Assembly (NCBI GenBank): GCA_028554645.1
Contig: JAQOOI010000023.1
Coordinates: forward strand, 1-56,071
Origin: Omphalotus guepiniiformis
Lineage: Eukaryota; Basidiomycota; Agaricomycetes; Agaricales; Omphalotaceae
Direction: 5' to 3'
Length of the DNA stretch: 56,071 nucleotides
Shown: piece by piece, positions 11,196 to 22,874 of the stretch
How positions within the stretch are numbered: the first letter of the stretch is position 1
How the letters are laid out: every line of letters starts with the position of its first letter
Program-made: the position numbers and the translations under genes
The notes under the pieces: generated by a model
Database searches by the model: none
Told to the model about the DNA's origin: nothing
The model's input: the letters and a program-made list of their open reading frames with translations, nothing else

Positions 11196-12239
11196 ACAGC
11201 TCCGCGAAGTGCGTTTGAACCTCTAGAGTGTTCAGTGTTTACAATTTTTTACAAACAATGATATTGGTGTTCGAATCCGCGTGTTGCCTGTTGCCTGCGA
11301 GTCATTCTTCAAATATCAGCTCAGCGCTCAGGACTTCGTATGTAGGTCATAGCATGGCCATAATTGAGGCTGCACTCAGGGGGCGCTTTACGCGTGTACT
11401 TTTCAGCCATAGTAGCGTAGCTGGACCCAACGGTTACGGTTCGTACCCTCTAGACCGGTTGCTTCATCCAAGGGTTCCTTCAGTCATTCTGCATACTCAT
11501 TTGGAAAATATCTGGGAATAATTCGGTTTTGATGGAGGAGGGCCGTCTCGAGTACTAGTCGAGGGGGGGAAGCCGTGCGCGAGTCTTAATGCTCCCGCAA
11601 AATCGACCGTACGTCTCGGTCTCAAGGCGATTGCCTCGTCGCCCGTCCCCTCAGCTGCCACAACCTTCGACCGGGCATGGCACTCACTCGCCGTTTGTCA
11701 TTCCCCATCCCCCCCTTAAAAGTGAGCACTCGAATGTTTTCTCCGTCATTTTCGATACTTCGAGATCGTGTGTCGCTCTTCTTTTAGGTTGTCCATGCGA
11801 ATATCAAGGTTTTAAATAGCATAGAGTCATTCAGGAGGCTGCAGGACGGCTTTCATCACGTCAATTTTGCATTGCTCTTGTAAATGGCTGATCGTCGCCC
11901 CGTATTGAAGATTTTTCTGTTTTCTGGATGCAAATAAGAATGCTCAAGGGGATGTAAATTTGCGCTTTCGGGTTCAAGAACCCCTGGCAATTGGGTACCC
12001 AGCTCACGAAGGTTGCCCTGCTATGGAATTTGCAGCCCCGGCAGTCAGCTCTGATGAGCGGAACGAGTTGCCAATTACTCATTCAGCTGGTACGCCCTTT
12101 AGGCTATTCAAGCCGGATAAGGGCGTGCGTGCGTCTATCGAGTCTCCGCCGATGTACATGGGCAGTTTTCCATTTCAGACTTTACTACATTGGCCATACG
12201 CTACACAGATTACAAATGTACAAATAATGGGTCGAACTT
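11196..12239. other. Stretch without a supported gene
   Basis: Open frames here are short and show no splice-compatible partners. The sequence contains a ctcgagtactagtcgagg palindrome-like word near 11548, related to the dispersed motif seen at 15.0, 23.6, 26.0 and 42.1 kb. I see nothing else. Confidence 0.4.
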
Positions 12240-12363
12240 GTGAAGATTGTTAGGAAGTCTGAAAATTTAAGACAATGTGAGAGTTGGAGGAAAGCGCCTA
12301 GGTGAAGATTATTAGGAAGTCTGAAAATTTAAGACAATGTGAGAGTTGGAGGAAAGCGCCTAG
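12240..12363. repeat. Perfect-length tandem duplication, 62 bases
   Basis: The unit starting gtgaagatt and ending gcgcctag occurs twice in a row (12240-12301 and 12302-12363) with a single G/A difference. It lies just downstream of the small minus-strand gene that ends at 12437. Near identity implies a recent event or an assembly artefact. Confidence 0.95.
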
Positions 12364-12436
12364 TTCGAAACGGCGCGAGCCGCTGCATGGTTCTGAACCT
12401 CGGATTAGTGCTGCACAGGGTTGGGACCGACGGAAA

Positions 12437-12903
12437 CTACCTTCGAAATGCATACGTAGCTGCCCTCCCCTCATCCCCACCTCTAAGATTCCTGATCGTG
12501 CAGGTCTTTCCCACAGCAGCCAGGAGCACGTCGCCCTCTACGTCCACACCGGCGAGCGCATGCACTGCGTTGTTTATGGGCAGTAGTTTGTGCCGCTTGA
12601 AGAATATGCGAAATCGATAAGGCTTTCGCCTGTATGTGAGCGAGACGATGACGTCGTGGGTGTATGGTTGGGTTTTGCAATGCGAAAGTGAGTCCAGGAC
12701 AAGGAGCTGGCGTTGTCCTGGTTGCGCCGGGTTTTCTCTGTAGTAAGTTACTACGGAGGATGGCAATGGTTGATTCGCTTGGTAAAGACGGGTTCTAACG
12801 CCTTTGAACACAGACTACCCAGTCGGTTAGAGTCGATGACGAGCAAGAGGATGAGTTCACGTACCACGGCGGTGTGTGGCACAGGGCTCTGATGCATATC
12901 CAT
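12437..12903 (-). CDS. Small conserved basidiomycete protein of unknown function
   Basis: Predicted exons on the minus strand are 12903-12865 and 12814-12437, joined through a 50-base GT...AG intron, giving 138 residues. The start MDMHQSPVPHTAV is in frame with SVFKGVRTRLYQ. The body contains YYRENPAQPGQRQ, a block of basic and aromatic residues (YRRKPYRFRIFFKRH), and a hydrophobic block ending GGDEGRAATYAFRR. It has no signal peptide and no membrane helix. The alternating beta-like pattern suggests a small globular domain. I believe this layout recurs in Agaricomycetes, but I cannot name a function. It appears intact and is transcribed away from the RING gene, with about 600 bases between the two starts. 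Confidence 0.55.
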
Positions 12904-13517
12904 GGCCGTAGACTTTGCAGAGGATAGAGCAAAGAAAATCGAAAGCAGTCAGGTATATGAGGGAATCTCCTCCCATTGAGCCACTCATCTCAAACGAAGA
13001 TAGTTGAGTTTTAGTTGGAATAGTGCTCTGGATTACTTATCGACAAAGGGATGCCGTGGTTTTCAGTTTTTCGGCGCGCGAGGAGTCACGCCTTCCTTGT
13101 CGACATAGCTTTTACACGCAGCTAAATATTCCGCTAGTCGAACATTGTATCAGAATATACCGACCGACAACTTTCTCCTCATGCCAGTGGGCAAAAGTCG
13201 AATTTTCGTCGGTGGACCGGTGCGCAGGTTACAGGTACGCCATGATACCCACCCATGTTGATGATTTTCCATCGACCTTTGTTCTTGCTTTACTTTCAGA
13301 AATCAAAATTCTTTCAATCCTCGAGGCCTCAAGCTTCAGTTTCCTTGTCGTTTGTTCGCGGCTGCAAGCTTTAAGGGTCAATGGGGTTGGTTGCGCAAAA
13401 TCAACGCCTGGGCGCCTCCGTCCCCTTTGTCTAAATTGTTGCATATAAGCAACGGTGCGTAGTACTCTAATCTTCTCTATCTTGCCTTACAATTATCCTC
13501 AGTGTCTACTCTACCCG

Positions 13518-14474
13518 ATGCCTCAATCCCCCCCTACCCGCTCGAGTCCCAGGGAGGCCTCCTCCCCTTACACGCGAGGCTTACGAACTGGGTGGCCCCA
13601 ACAGCCTGAGCCCATCTCACCCACTCTATACTCTACGTCAATGTCATTGCCATCGACATCCTCTAGGCAGGCGGAACTACCCGGTTTGCACGAGCCCCCC
13701 TCACCCTCCTTGCACTCCGCATCGATGGCGCTGCCGACTTCGTCCTCTCGACAATTTTCTCCACCCTCCCCGCCCCGTCGAGTCCGAACGTATCGCCGTC
13801 GGAATAGGACGCCGCCAGGAGCGAAGGCCACTCGACCTATTGAGGTTGGCTCTGAGAGCGAAAGTGAAGGCGTTGAGATTCTGGCTGTCATTCGAAACAC
13901 CTCGGTAGGTGGTCTGATTTGTTGAAGAAAAGTAACTTGGCGAATACGAATTCTAGCAGCCCCCCGAATCCCCTACCGCGCAGGGATCCAGCACTAGCAC
14001 TGCACCCGTCGCCACTCGCCCCTCTGGCGAAGGCTCCAGTATGTTGCCTGAGGTAGGAAGGCCCTCTGCCATTGGACTTAACTTAGCACTAACCGGGCGC
14101 CTCTACACGTCGCTAGGATGCTTCAGAGAAGCTTCGCGCCTTTAGAAAAGCTATGGCGCAGAATACGGAGTGTAATATATGTAAGGAGACTGCTTGGCAG
14201 CCCTACGTGTAAGTGACCCTCAACTCACGATCCGACTTGCCCTAATCGCTATATGGGCAGCCTAACCTGCGGGCATCATTTCTGTGGAGCCTGCTTGACC
14301 TTTATCAAGGCAGAGGCAGTCAAGAAAAAGCGCGCCCCACTTTGCGGTTTGTGCCGCGGAGAAATACTCAGCCGCCCCATTCTCTCCTTCACTATCCGGG
14401 ATTGCATTCATGCCATGGCTGAGGACCAAGGCTTGGTTGCCCCTCCCCCGCAACCTTTTAATTGGCCTAAGTGA
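13518..14474 (+). CDS. RING-finger protein (probable E3 ubiquitin ligase)
   Basis: Predicted exons are 13518-13904, 13957-14052, 14117-14208 and 14261-14474, giving 262 residues. The N-terminal 160 residues are Ser/Pro-rich and disordered, with a basic patch RRVRTYRRRNR. The C-terminal part carries a complete RING-HC set: C180, C183, C195, H197, C200, C203, C220 and C223, in the order CNIC, CGHHFC, GAC, CGLC. RING-HC domains recruit E2 enzymes and transfer ubiquitin; the substrate is unknown. The exon junction falls between the first cysteine pair and CGHHFC. The ATG at 13518 is preferred because the frame upstream gives no better start. The last codons and the 3' flank are duplicated at 15.1 kb. 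The gene appears intact. Confidence 0.75.
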
Positions 14475-15405
14475 AATCGTGGCGCCGTCCAAGTATATTA
14501 GGCATATATTCTCTCCTATGTTTTTCTCTGATACGCCATACTTGTAGATACTGAGTGAATGTTAAACCTGGTCTGAATTTGCCAGCCATGAGACTGCTTC
14601 TTGCGTTACCTTTGCGAGGCATCACCATACTCATGATCAAGGCTGCGTCGACCACGCCAGATACCAGCAGCCCCACTACTCGACTGGTGATTGCAGCCCG
14701 GCTCGATATCGCCCATAGGAAAGATTACTAAGACCGATTAACATGTCGAACATGTCGATGATGCCTGTCGAATAACTAAAGTGCGAAATTATCTAGAGGA
14801 GCACGGATTTATCATTCCTTACTAGCACAGAGACTCGCCTTCACTTCAGTCGTCTGAAGGCCTCGTCAATCGTATGCTTCTTGATGCCAACTCCAGGATC
14901 CGATAGAGCCTCTTCAGGCCCCCTCAGGTCTCGAGGGTATCAGCGTGGGCAGGATTTACTACATATCCAGTCATCAAGTGCTAGTCGAGCACTCATCGAG
15001 CGTCTACGGTTGCCGAGAAGGGTCAGGTTGCGCGTTTGCGTGTACATGTGTTGTAGCTGCCCTCTGTACCGTATTGCCGCAACCTCATAAAGTTTATTAC
15101 CCAGGCTGGGTTGCCCCTCTCCCGCAACCTTTTAATTGGCCTAAGTGAAATCGTGGCGCCGTCCAAGTATATTAGGCATATATTCTCTCCTATGTTTTTC
15201 TCCGATACGCCATACTTGTAGATACTGAGTGAATGTTGGACCTGGTCTGAATTTGCCAGCCATGAGACTGCTTCTTGCGTTACCTTTGCGAGGCATCACC
15301 ATACTCAAGGCTGCGTCGACCACGCCAGATACCAGCAGCCCCACTGCTCGACTGGTGATTGCGGCCCGGCTCCATAGCGTCCATAGAGAAGGTTTCTAAG
15401 AGGTT
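14430..15405. repeat. Direct duplication of the RING gene 3' end and flank
   Basis: Bases 14430-14735 (last codons, stop and about 260 bases of flank) recur at 15103-15405 with a few changes and an 8-base gap. Both copies run into the start of the same dispersed element at their right edge. The second copy still encodes PQPFNWPK and the stop, but no RING domain. Confidence 0.9.
14675..15005 (+). mobile_element. Short dispersed non-autonomous element (copy 1)
   Basis: It begins near cgactggtgattgcagcccg and ends in tttactacatatccagtcatcaagtgctagtcgagcac-type sequence. The same order of blocks occurs in reverse at 42094-42345, and the 5' end again at 15345. There is no coding capacity. The internal tandem words at the 3' end could be a replication or recombination terminus. 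Class unknown. Confidence 0.6.
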
Positions 15406-15409
15406 TTTT

Positions 15410-17580
15410 TTGCGAGCCCCGCGGACTATATGCTTCAAGCCGGCGCTTGGGTGCTCCCTGTCGTTGCCCAAAGCTTTACCTAACAAATCTTCACTGAATC
15501 CGCTCTGAATCCCTGGCACCTGTTCTTCGTCGCCCTCGCACGTCTTTCGAAACGTCTCCAAATCTGTGGTTTCTTCACGTCTGACCTTGCCCTTACCTTA
15601 TTCCTGGGGATGCAAACTTCGTTACATTAACGGCGAGCACATGTCAGTCTGTGTTATTCCGTGTAGCCAAACACATTTCCTGTGTAGTTCGGTGAGCAAG
15701 TGCGCTTGGAGCTTTTGTTATGCCATTGTACCGTATACATCTCTGGTGTAGTGACTATGAAATGAACGAGAGAGATACTCAAATGAGCACAATCCAACTC
15801 AAATCACAATGATGTAGGGTGAGGTGTGACTGGCGTTGTCGGAGATTCCGCACAGTTAGACGCAACAATTGAACTTCGAATCTGCAGGGTTACAGATGTC
15901 TTTATCTCAATCTGGGTGAAAAATGGCAGAGGGTATCTCAAAACACAAGATTCAGACAGAAGGTAAGGGTGGTTTTCAGGGTTCAGGAGGGATTCAGGAC
16001 AATCAATCTCGATGTTTAAACTCGATCCAATGGTCAGACAATGCAGGGAACAGTCTCAGATGCAGCACAGACAGTTTTCAGCAGGCAGATTCAGCACAGA
16101 CAGAACAGCAGTTTCAGCAAAGATTCAGTATCTCTTTCAATTTATCTGCCACAAGGGACTTTACAGAAGTTTTCACAACTGGATATTTCTCGAACTGAAC
16201 TCTAAAGAGCCAGGCTATATTTCGTCTAAGAAGGGTTTCCTGCTTTGGCTTGTAGCTTTGGGCAGTACTTGCTTAAGAAAATCTAAATAGATACTCTGTA
16301 AGCTATATATACTAAATCATAAAATCAAACATATATCTCGAAATTAAAAGAGTAATCTGATCAGTAAATGAGTCAAAAGTAAGTAAGTATCAATTGAGCA
16401 GAGATTGGATTCTTTTTAGGTAGTTTTCTAGGTAATTTTCCAGTTAGATAGTCAAAATGAAGGAACTTTGGATATAGATTGGTATAAAAACAGAAATATA
16501 TCGCTTTGTCCGCGTTCTAGGTGTGTTAGGGCGTACCCAGGGTATCTAAATAAAGGTCCAGAACATGTAAATAGCAACCAGTATCCTGACAGGTGACATT
16601 CTCCTTAGTGCATTGCAAATCTGGTCCCCTATAAGTTTCTCCAAAATTGGCACATTCTCCTCTACTAGGGCAGCATTAGGAGTTGTGTAGAAGCTCTAGA
16701 GCTTATCTAGACCATGCTTCATCGTTTCTATCAGCCACAGTAAGGTACAGTAGCTGTGCATTTCAAGTTTTACCCCTATACATCTCTTTTTGGTCAGATT
16801 TGTACTCAGGTTATATTTCTTGTTTAGGATAGCTCTCAGCTTCTCCTAGGACAGTATTCTATCCCATAGTTTCGTCTAAGACCTCCAATTAGAGTGCCTT
16901 TGCCTTTCATCAAGTTCAGAGGGTTACTGAATTTCAGAGAGATACTCAGATCCAGAGAGATACTCATATTCAGTATCTAACTCATTTATGCAGATGTAAC
17001 TTTGAATCTACTTCCATTATTACACAGATTGGCATTTCATCTCAGTGACATTATATCCACATAGTACTCAATGTACAATATTTCTCTGGTAATACAACCT
17101 TCAAGATTGCCCATATTCTCAGCATTCAATCTTATAGTGCCAACTTAGTTAGCAAGACCAGCTGGAACTTTTTGATCAGTCCAAAGGACTTAGATAGTTG
17201 TTCAATTGAAGTGAAAATCCATCAACCCCTTGGATTACAGTCAACAACACTTGGTAGAGTCTCTAGTTATTAGAGGGTGGGTCTGACCAACTCAATCTGG
17301 TATGGAACATTGGAATTCCAACACATCTGGAGAGGCATAACTAGTATCTCTTTGCATAACCCATTGGTCACAGTTGCTTAGCACCAGATTTAGTACTGTA
17401 GCAATCACTACACTTAGGCATTGTGAGTACAAGTATGTTTCATGTCTTTACTAGCAGTCTGGGGTGACTCTAGTCCTTTATGTTCAGTTTCCAATGCTTG
17501 AACATTCCATTTTTACTTCAATCTGATAGATTTCAGTACTGAAAGGCTTTTTGACGCAACACCAGTCTGTGCACTGTTCT
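15410..17580. other. AT-rich, gene-poor stretch, probably an old retroelement remnant
   Basis: No intact gene is visible. The sequence is full of short repeated words such as cagattcag and gagagatactcag (15.95-16.1 and 16.92-16.98 kb). On the minus strand, around 16.5-16.8 kb, a frame of about 105 codons is interrupted by only two stops (TTPNAALVEENVPILEKL and onward). This hints at a degraded coding sequence, but I recognise no retrotransposon motif, so the assignment stays open. Confidence 0.35.
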
Positions 17581-17639
17581 TCGCTTTGCTAGTCTGCTGT
17601 TTTTTGCTTGCTCTCAGTACTTTGTCTGCAGAGGGGTCT

Positions 17640-18083
17640 TTAGCTGGCTACCCGTTTAATGAGGGCCAAACACGGCCTAAAGCTCACCCCTCCTCTGCAT
17701 CACTCTTGCCCGCTGCTTCAACAGTACGCTCGCGTATAAGGTGCTCCAATCCTCGCCTCGCGACTGCGTTCCAAGTCAACGAGTTGGTCGACGTTCCGCT
17801 CTCGGTCCTTTCACTGTTGTAGCCTCGTTGGCTGGGTACCCGTTTAATTGCAACCTGATTCTCACCTCGTCTCTTCAACTGTGCCGTCACTGACTGCTTG
17901 CTTCACCTGTCTACACGCGTCTGCGTCCCATGTTAACGCGTTCGAAGATGTTTCGTGCGGGTTTTCGAGGTTATCAGTGCCTTTATCATCCGTGGCTGCT
18001 TCGTCATTCTTCGTACGCTCGGTTGTGAGGTGCTTCAGAGATTCAGACGCAACTGTGTTCCAAGTGAGTACATTTGTCGACAT
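17640..18083 (-). pseudogene. Threefold peptide repeat in a broken coding sequence
   Basis: On the minus strand, three successive segments read TNVLTWNTVASE.LKHLTTERT, SNALTWDADACRQVKQAV and TNSLTWNAVARRGLEHLIRERT. The spacer sequence cgggtacccagccaacgagg also recurs in altered form near 17653. The first two units share a frame and are closed by a stop; the third follows in another frame. This looks like a tandemly repeated domain in a decayed gene. I do not recognise the domain. Confidence 0.45.
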
Positions 18084-19812
18084 GGTGGATAAGACTAGCT
18101 GAACGGGCAGAAAATGGCCTTACTTATACTGAAAACAGTGGATTTTGTGAAGTTTGTGAAGTTCGTGAAAATGCCTATGTTTTGTATGTATGATTCGATG
18201 ATCGATCTATATTGTTTATGGTTGCTTGCTTACCGCATCTGTTTTTGCCTGCCGCGCAACTGTCATTTCTGGTATTCGCTTCACCCTGGCTTCACCTCGA
18301 CTGGTAATTTCATTCAGCGCAGAAGATGTGAACAACGCGAATGTAGCTGGCTCCTGTCGCCGTTCAAGTTACTTACGTGTTGATGTGTGTTGTCCGTCGT
18401 TTCCTGCCCGCTTCCCCTCTGTATCTCTATTCTGTGTTCGACATTTTCTTGTGCTTCGAAGGTCTTTCTCGTCTGTTCCCTCACGCATTCCTTATTTTCT
18501 TCTCGAGCCCGTTAAATGCTGTAGTCCGCTTCCTCGCCCTTCCCTCTTTCCCCATTTGCAATGAAGCTGAATTGGCCTCTACCCCGCCCCTTCCTGGGTT
18601 GGTGCTTGCTCGCCGTTTCCTACTTCTCTCAGTCTGCCTGCTTTGTCGATCGTTGCTGCTCAAATGCAACCGACGCACACCTTATCCGACGAGGTCAATT
18701 TCTCCCCGTTCGCTTGCATGACTTTTTCAACGCCGTTCATCAATCGATGTGTTTTTCTCCCTCGCCCCTCGGGTTACCCCCCATTGTTCACCGTTTGTTC
18801 CCCGCAGAAGCCTGGCTGGTCAGTTGACTATGCTCTTATCTTCACCCCCTCCTGTGTGCTCACGTATTTCGGCCTGCAGCGATATAACCTGCACGCAACC
18901 CCTGTCCCAGTATGCCCTCTGCGACTGTAAACATAGCCGTGTCCCTGCGCCCGTGCGTGTCTGTCCTTGCACCACCCGGTGTGCACCCTCAGTGTGTGTC
19001 CCTTGCGCTTTCTCTTCCCGACTCCACCGAGCTCCTTGTCTCTTTGGCTAGGTTGCAGTCCCTCTGTAACATGTATATGTCTAATCACTATCGTGTACTT
19101 CTTTCCTGTGCTGCTTTGTGTTCCTGTCTACGTGAATCATTTCATCCGCTTAATCATGTTCGACTTTGTGTAGCACTCCATGGTGCTCACGCTCGCACTC
19201 AACGGCCCTTTGATTGGGTCGCACTGGCCGTCTGTCTTGATGAATTGCTGTCCCTTTCTACTCCCCTTTCTCGTCAGTGCGGTGGCGGTGGACCAAGGTC
19301 GAGCTACTTTTGTTTCCTCTGCCCAACTGCCACTGCTCCATTGTCGTCTAATGAGCTAAGCTAACAATTTTGTTCCTTGCTGGCACCAAACGCACACGGA
19401 GGCCACGCAAGGGCCTGTCCCTCGGTGGACGTGAAAGCCTCATTGATCGCTGGGTCAGATGTGACAGCGCCGTCACCTGCTACTGCTGAAGCCACTCCTC
19501 CCTCGCCTCTCTCGCCTGCTTTTGAGGGGACCATAATTTGAAACTGGTGCAACGATTTGCTTCCTTCGCATGCAGAAGCTGCCTGTCTCGCTTGTGTTTA
19601 CTGAATTCAGTTTCTCCCATACGTCACATCAAACGACTGCTGAGTGTTTTAGAGAAGAGATTGGTGTCTCCTTCATCTCGAGCGATATTCTTCATGGAAG
19701 GAAGGAAGGAAGTTTATTATGATAATGGTCCCTAGACAGAAACACCAGGAATGATGTGCGGTACAGTAGATTTCATTGAAATTATAAAGCTGGTACAAGA
19801 AGAGCATGGTAG
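18084..19812. other. Pyrimidine-rich stretch without a supported gene
   Basis: The plus strand is strongly pyrimidine-biased from about 18.3 to 19.5 kb (long ttcctgcccgcttcccctc-type runs). This produces many open but unconvincing frames. On the minus strand there are only short frames interrupted by stops. A ggaa microsatellite lies at 19697-19712. I see no domain. Confidence 0.4.
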
Positions 19813-21417
19813 CTACTGCAATCCAAGATCCTGCAAAGTAGGCAGCAGCCCAAGACCCATCTGCCATCGGGAACACCTCCTAAGCTCTTCATCTTCAGAC
19901 TGCTGCTTTGTGAGCCTAGCAAAAAAATTCTCCGCTGTCTGAAACCCATAATCAACCCACCGAAACAGCCCGCCGGCAGAAAATTGAGTAAATGAATATC
20001 GCCGTTCATGTTTTTGAACGCGGGTATTAGAGTGGCGACACACGGACGAGGGAATGGCAATAACGGTGCCAGGAGGGAACTCGATGACTTTTTTCGCCTC
20101 CCAGAGAATGATATGCCCACCGGCCTTGTAATCATAGTTGCCTAGCGCCCAAATGAAACAAGGGCCGAAGGGCAGATTCCCATAATCCTTGTGCGGAAGG
20201 CAAATGGTCTGGGGGCCGAAGTTGAAAGCGGCTGCAGAGAATACGCTGTTTTTGAAGGGTGGGATGAGAGTCTTGTCGCTGTCCAGGAGCCTTGAGAAAT
20301 GATCCGCGTAGTATTGGAACAACCTGGGCATCCAACTCTTGAAAACACCTGAAAGCTGGTCAGCGATGGGAACGGACTGGAATATCGCTATGCTAACTGG
20401 TGGTAAACCCAGAAAGGCGTTCGAACGACCAATGGCTGGTCAACTTCTTCAGGACTCTTGTGTTCGCTTTATTATGCAGCAGATTTCCCGGTTGCTGAAA
20501 CGATGATAAGCTCATTATCAAATAGAAGGGAGCAGGGCGTACTGTTTGTCCTCCGCCGAATGAAATACCTGTGGAGAGGGCTGGAAACTCTCCGCGACGA
20601 TGGACGTTCTGGTCCCTGCTGAACCTGCATTTCGAGCGTAACTTTTCCAACTCATGCGCAGCTGCCTGGTGGCATTTGACCCACTCAGGATCTTTTGGAT
20701 GGCCTATGACAAACGCGAATGCACAATTCTGCCCATCAACCAGTGGAACACAGGTTCTGAGAATGCACAGTGTGAGCATTTGATCAATACGAAAATCCAG
20801 GGTACGCACTCAGGATCCCAAGGTATCAATTCAAAGTTGAACTTAGAGCGAGGCCCTACTACTTCGTGCAGCCAGTAAGCTTCATTGCCGAAATCAACAT
20901 CTTCTAGATCGACGACTTTCTCCCGGCGGCCAATGTACGCAGTTGAAGCGACCGCGGCATCCTCACCCATTGAAAAAGGGGCGTGGTTGGGCTGCGCGTT
21001 CCTGATGTGTTTGTTGTCGGAGGGGGGGTATGAGGGAAGGCTAGCCGCATCCTTTGGTTTTTCGACCTCTCGCCTTCTCTTTCGGTTGTGCTTGCTTGCT
21101 GCCTTCGAACGCTCCCGTTTACGTGCCTTCGTCTTCGAGATATTCAGGGGCGGGCGGGGTTGCTCTTCTAAAGCGCGTAAAGCTGGGCTCGAGGGTACAG
21201 AGGAAGGCGGGGACGAAAGGGGGGACGAAGGGGGGGAAGCAAAGGGCGACAGTGGGTCTGCCGATGTAGGTGCGGGATCCAAATAATCAAGTTTGCCCTC
21301 GCACAATATGGATTGAAGGAGGGCGGAGGAGAAATCGTAGTCGTGTTGGATGATGTATGCGGATATCTTCAACTCCCGGCCGACCTCTTCAAAGCGCGTG
21401 AGTGAGGCGTACGTCAT
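19813..21417 (-). CDS. TET/JBP-type 2-oxoglutarate/Fe(II) dioxygenase-like protein
   Basis: Predicted exons (minus strand) are 21417-20810, 20756-20543, 20494-20398 and 20348-19813, giving 484 residues with no internal stops. The first 130 residues are Ser/Pro- and Lys/Arg-rich. The C-terminal half matches the basidiomycete TET/JBP family: FPALSTGISFGGGQT, then NFGPQTICLPHKDYGN with the iron-binding H359-x-D361, GNYDYKAGGHIILWE, EFPPGTVIAIPSS, the distal H412, R422/R423 in HERRYSFTQF, and AGGLFRWVDYGF. Family members with this triad oxidise 5-methylcytosine in DNA, or thymine in the JBP branch; the substrate here is inferred. Many fungal members are divergent, but the metal ligands and a distal arginine are all present. 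It probably acts in the nucleus, given the basic N-terminal segment. The upstream flank carries the PRIPVAR motif twice. Confidence 0.85.
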
Positions 21418-21468
21418 GGGGTTGAGCGTGAAAGTTTAAGGCCATTGAAGACCAGGCGGCACGCCTTT

Positions 21469-21612
21469 CCCTCGCATTCCTGTGGCGCGAGTATTCAAGG
21501 ATGGCGTACGCCCTGCCCTATGCATCCTCCAAAGGCGAGGAAAATGTGTTTGACCCAAAGAACAGGCGTCGCGTCGTTCCTCGAATGCCCGTAGCACGAA
21601 TAATCAAGGATG
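21469..21612 (+). other. Twofold coding-like PR(I/M)PVAR motif upstream of the dioxygenase gene
   Basis: The plus strand reads FPRIPVARVFKDGVRPA (from about 21466) and VPRMPVARIIKDDMRRLV (from about 21576), in different exon-like contexts. Two further copies lie on the minus strand at 38.9-39.2 kb. Differences among copies fall largely at third codon positions, which suggests former protein-coding constraint. I cannot assemble a complete gene here. Confidence 0.5.
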
Positions 21613-22604
21613 ACATGCGCCGGCTGGTCCTCAAACAACTTTCAGGCGAATGGGGGGATTGGGGTGCTTACCCGTGTTCAGCTTCAACTTAATCCTCATT
21701 TTGTGACGATTGTGAAGGCAGCAAGTCGAGAAACTGAAAGATGGGTGAATGAATAAGTGGCATTGTGCGTCATTATTCTGTACTAGTACTCGGTACTCAG
21801 CGCCCACCTTCGAAGCAGACGGCAGGAATGGCCCAATCTGATGTGATGCTTGGAGGCCAACAATCAGTTAATGGCAGCGAAATTGAATGGAGAACGCCGA
21901 GCTAACGTAAGTCCCGTCCCAGAGCAACCTGCCACCAAGTCAGACAACTTTGACGAAGACACCGAATCCTTGTTGGTAGGAGTGAGATGGTGATCGCGTG
22001 CGGTCGGGACGGTTTAAGATAACGTGAGCCAAACGCGGTACGTTTTGTCAACACGTACAAAGATTACTACCACAGCTTACGTCTTTCATCCATGTATATT
22101 GATGTACTCTCTTCTCGTCTGTGGTGCAATGAAATACTACTCGAGGCAAGGTTCTCCGTCCTTCACCAATTTCGCGCGACCTAACAAGATCTGCATTTAG
22201 CTGGATCTATCACACCCCCTACCCACTAGTAGAATGTCGAGCCAACAGTGCTATGAAGGACGTTTGAACCCCTGTACAAAGTACGGACTGGCCGTACTTG
22301 CTTGTATACCGGTAAGTATCCTCCGTCTCTTTCAAAGTACAGAATACTCACTTGACTTATGCAGATGTAGTGTTCCGCTATGTTTTCAATATAATAATTA
22401 TACTACAACGTTCCTTCTCAAAACGACTGTCGTTTCCTTTTGCATCGAAACATCTAACTCATCACAGTTTTATCGAAACGTCTACTCACCATCCTCATAA
22501 ATTACTGAACTCCGCTAAGAACTTATCGATACGGTTACATATCGCCCGGCTTCAGCTTCTGTTTGGTGTTCTTCCTGCCAGTGCAGTGCGCGCGTTCTCA
22601 ACAC

Positions 22605-22870
22605 ACCGTAAGTACAGTCCTTTTAAACCACTAAAGTACGGAGATATGTTTTCTTCCCGTGTACCGCTAACACACTTAGTATCATCTTCCTCTTGGCCCA
22701 TAGACCCGGTTTCAATATCTCTTTGGTTTTCCCTACAGTGCTCGCGCTCTTGACACTACCACCGTAAGTACGTCCTTTTACGGTACTGACGTATGTTTCT
22801 TCCCGTGTACCACTAACGCTTCTAGTATCATCATACTCCTGGCGCCTATAGACCCGACATCTGCGACCTC
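22605..22870 (+). repeat. Tandem intron-exon duplication upstream of the GIY-YIG gene
   Basis: Two adjacent units share the order accgtaagtac, ccttttaa or ccttttac, cttcccgtgtacc, ctaac, tagtatcatc and atagacccg. Each contains a full donor (gtaagtac) and acceptor (ttag or tctag). One splicing path joins them into a frame reaching the GIY-YIG exon (…IIILLAPIDPTSATSSMPD). They may therefore be duplicated 5' exons of that gene. Confidence 0.6.
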
Positions 22871-22874
22871 GTCA

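Noticed and set aside
18226..19364. Series of plus-strand open frames with hydrophobic, Cys-rich translations
   Set aside because: They follow from the pyrimidine bias of the strand; there is no domain, no consistent splice structure and several frames are open at once.
20885..21286. Plus-strand frame of 133 codons inside the dioxygenase region
   Set aside because: It is antisense to the Ser/Pro- and Lys/Arg-rich first exon, whose frame joins in phase to conserved dioxygenase exons.
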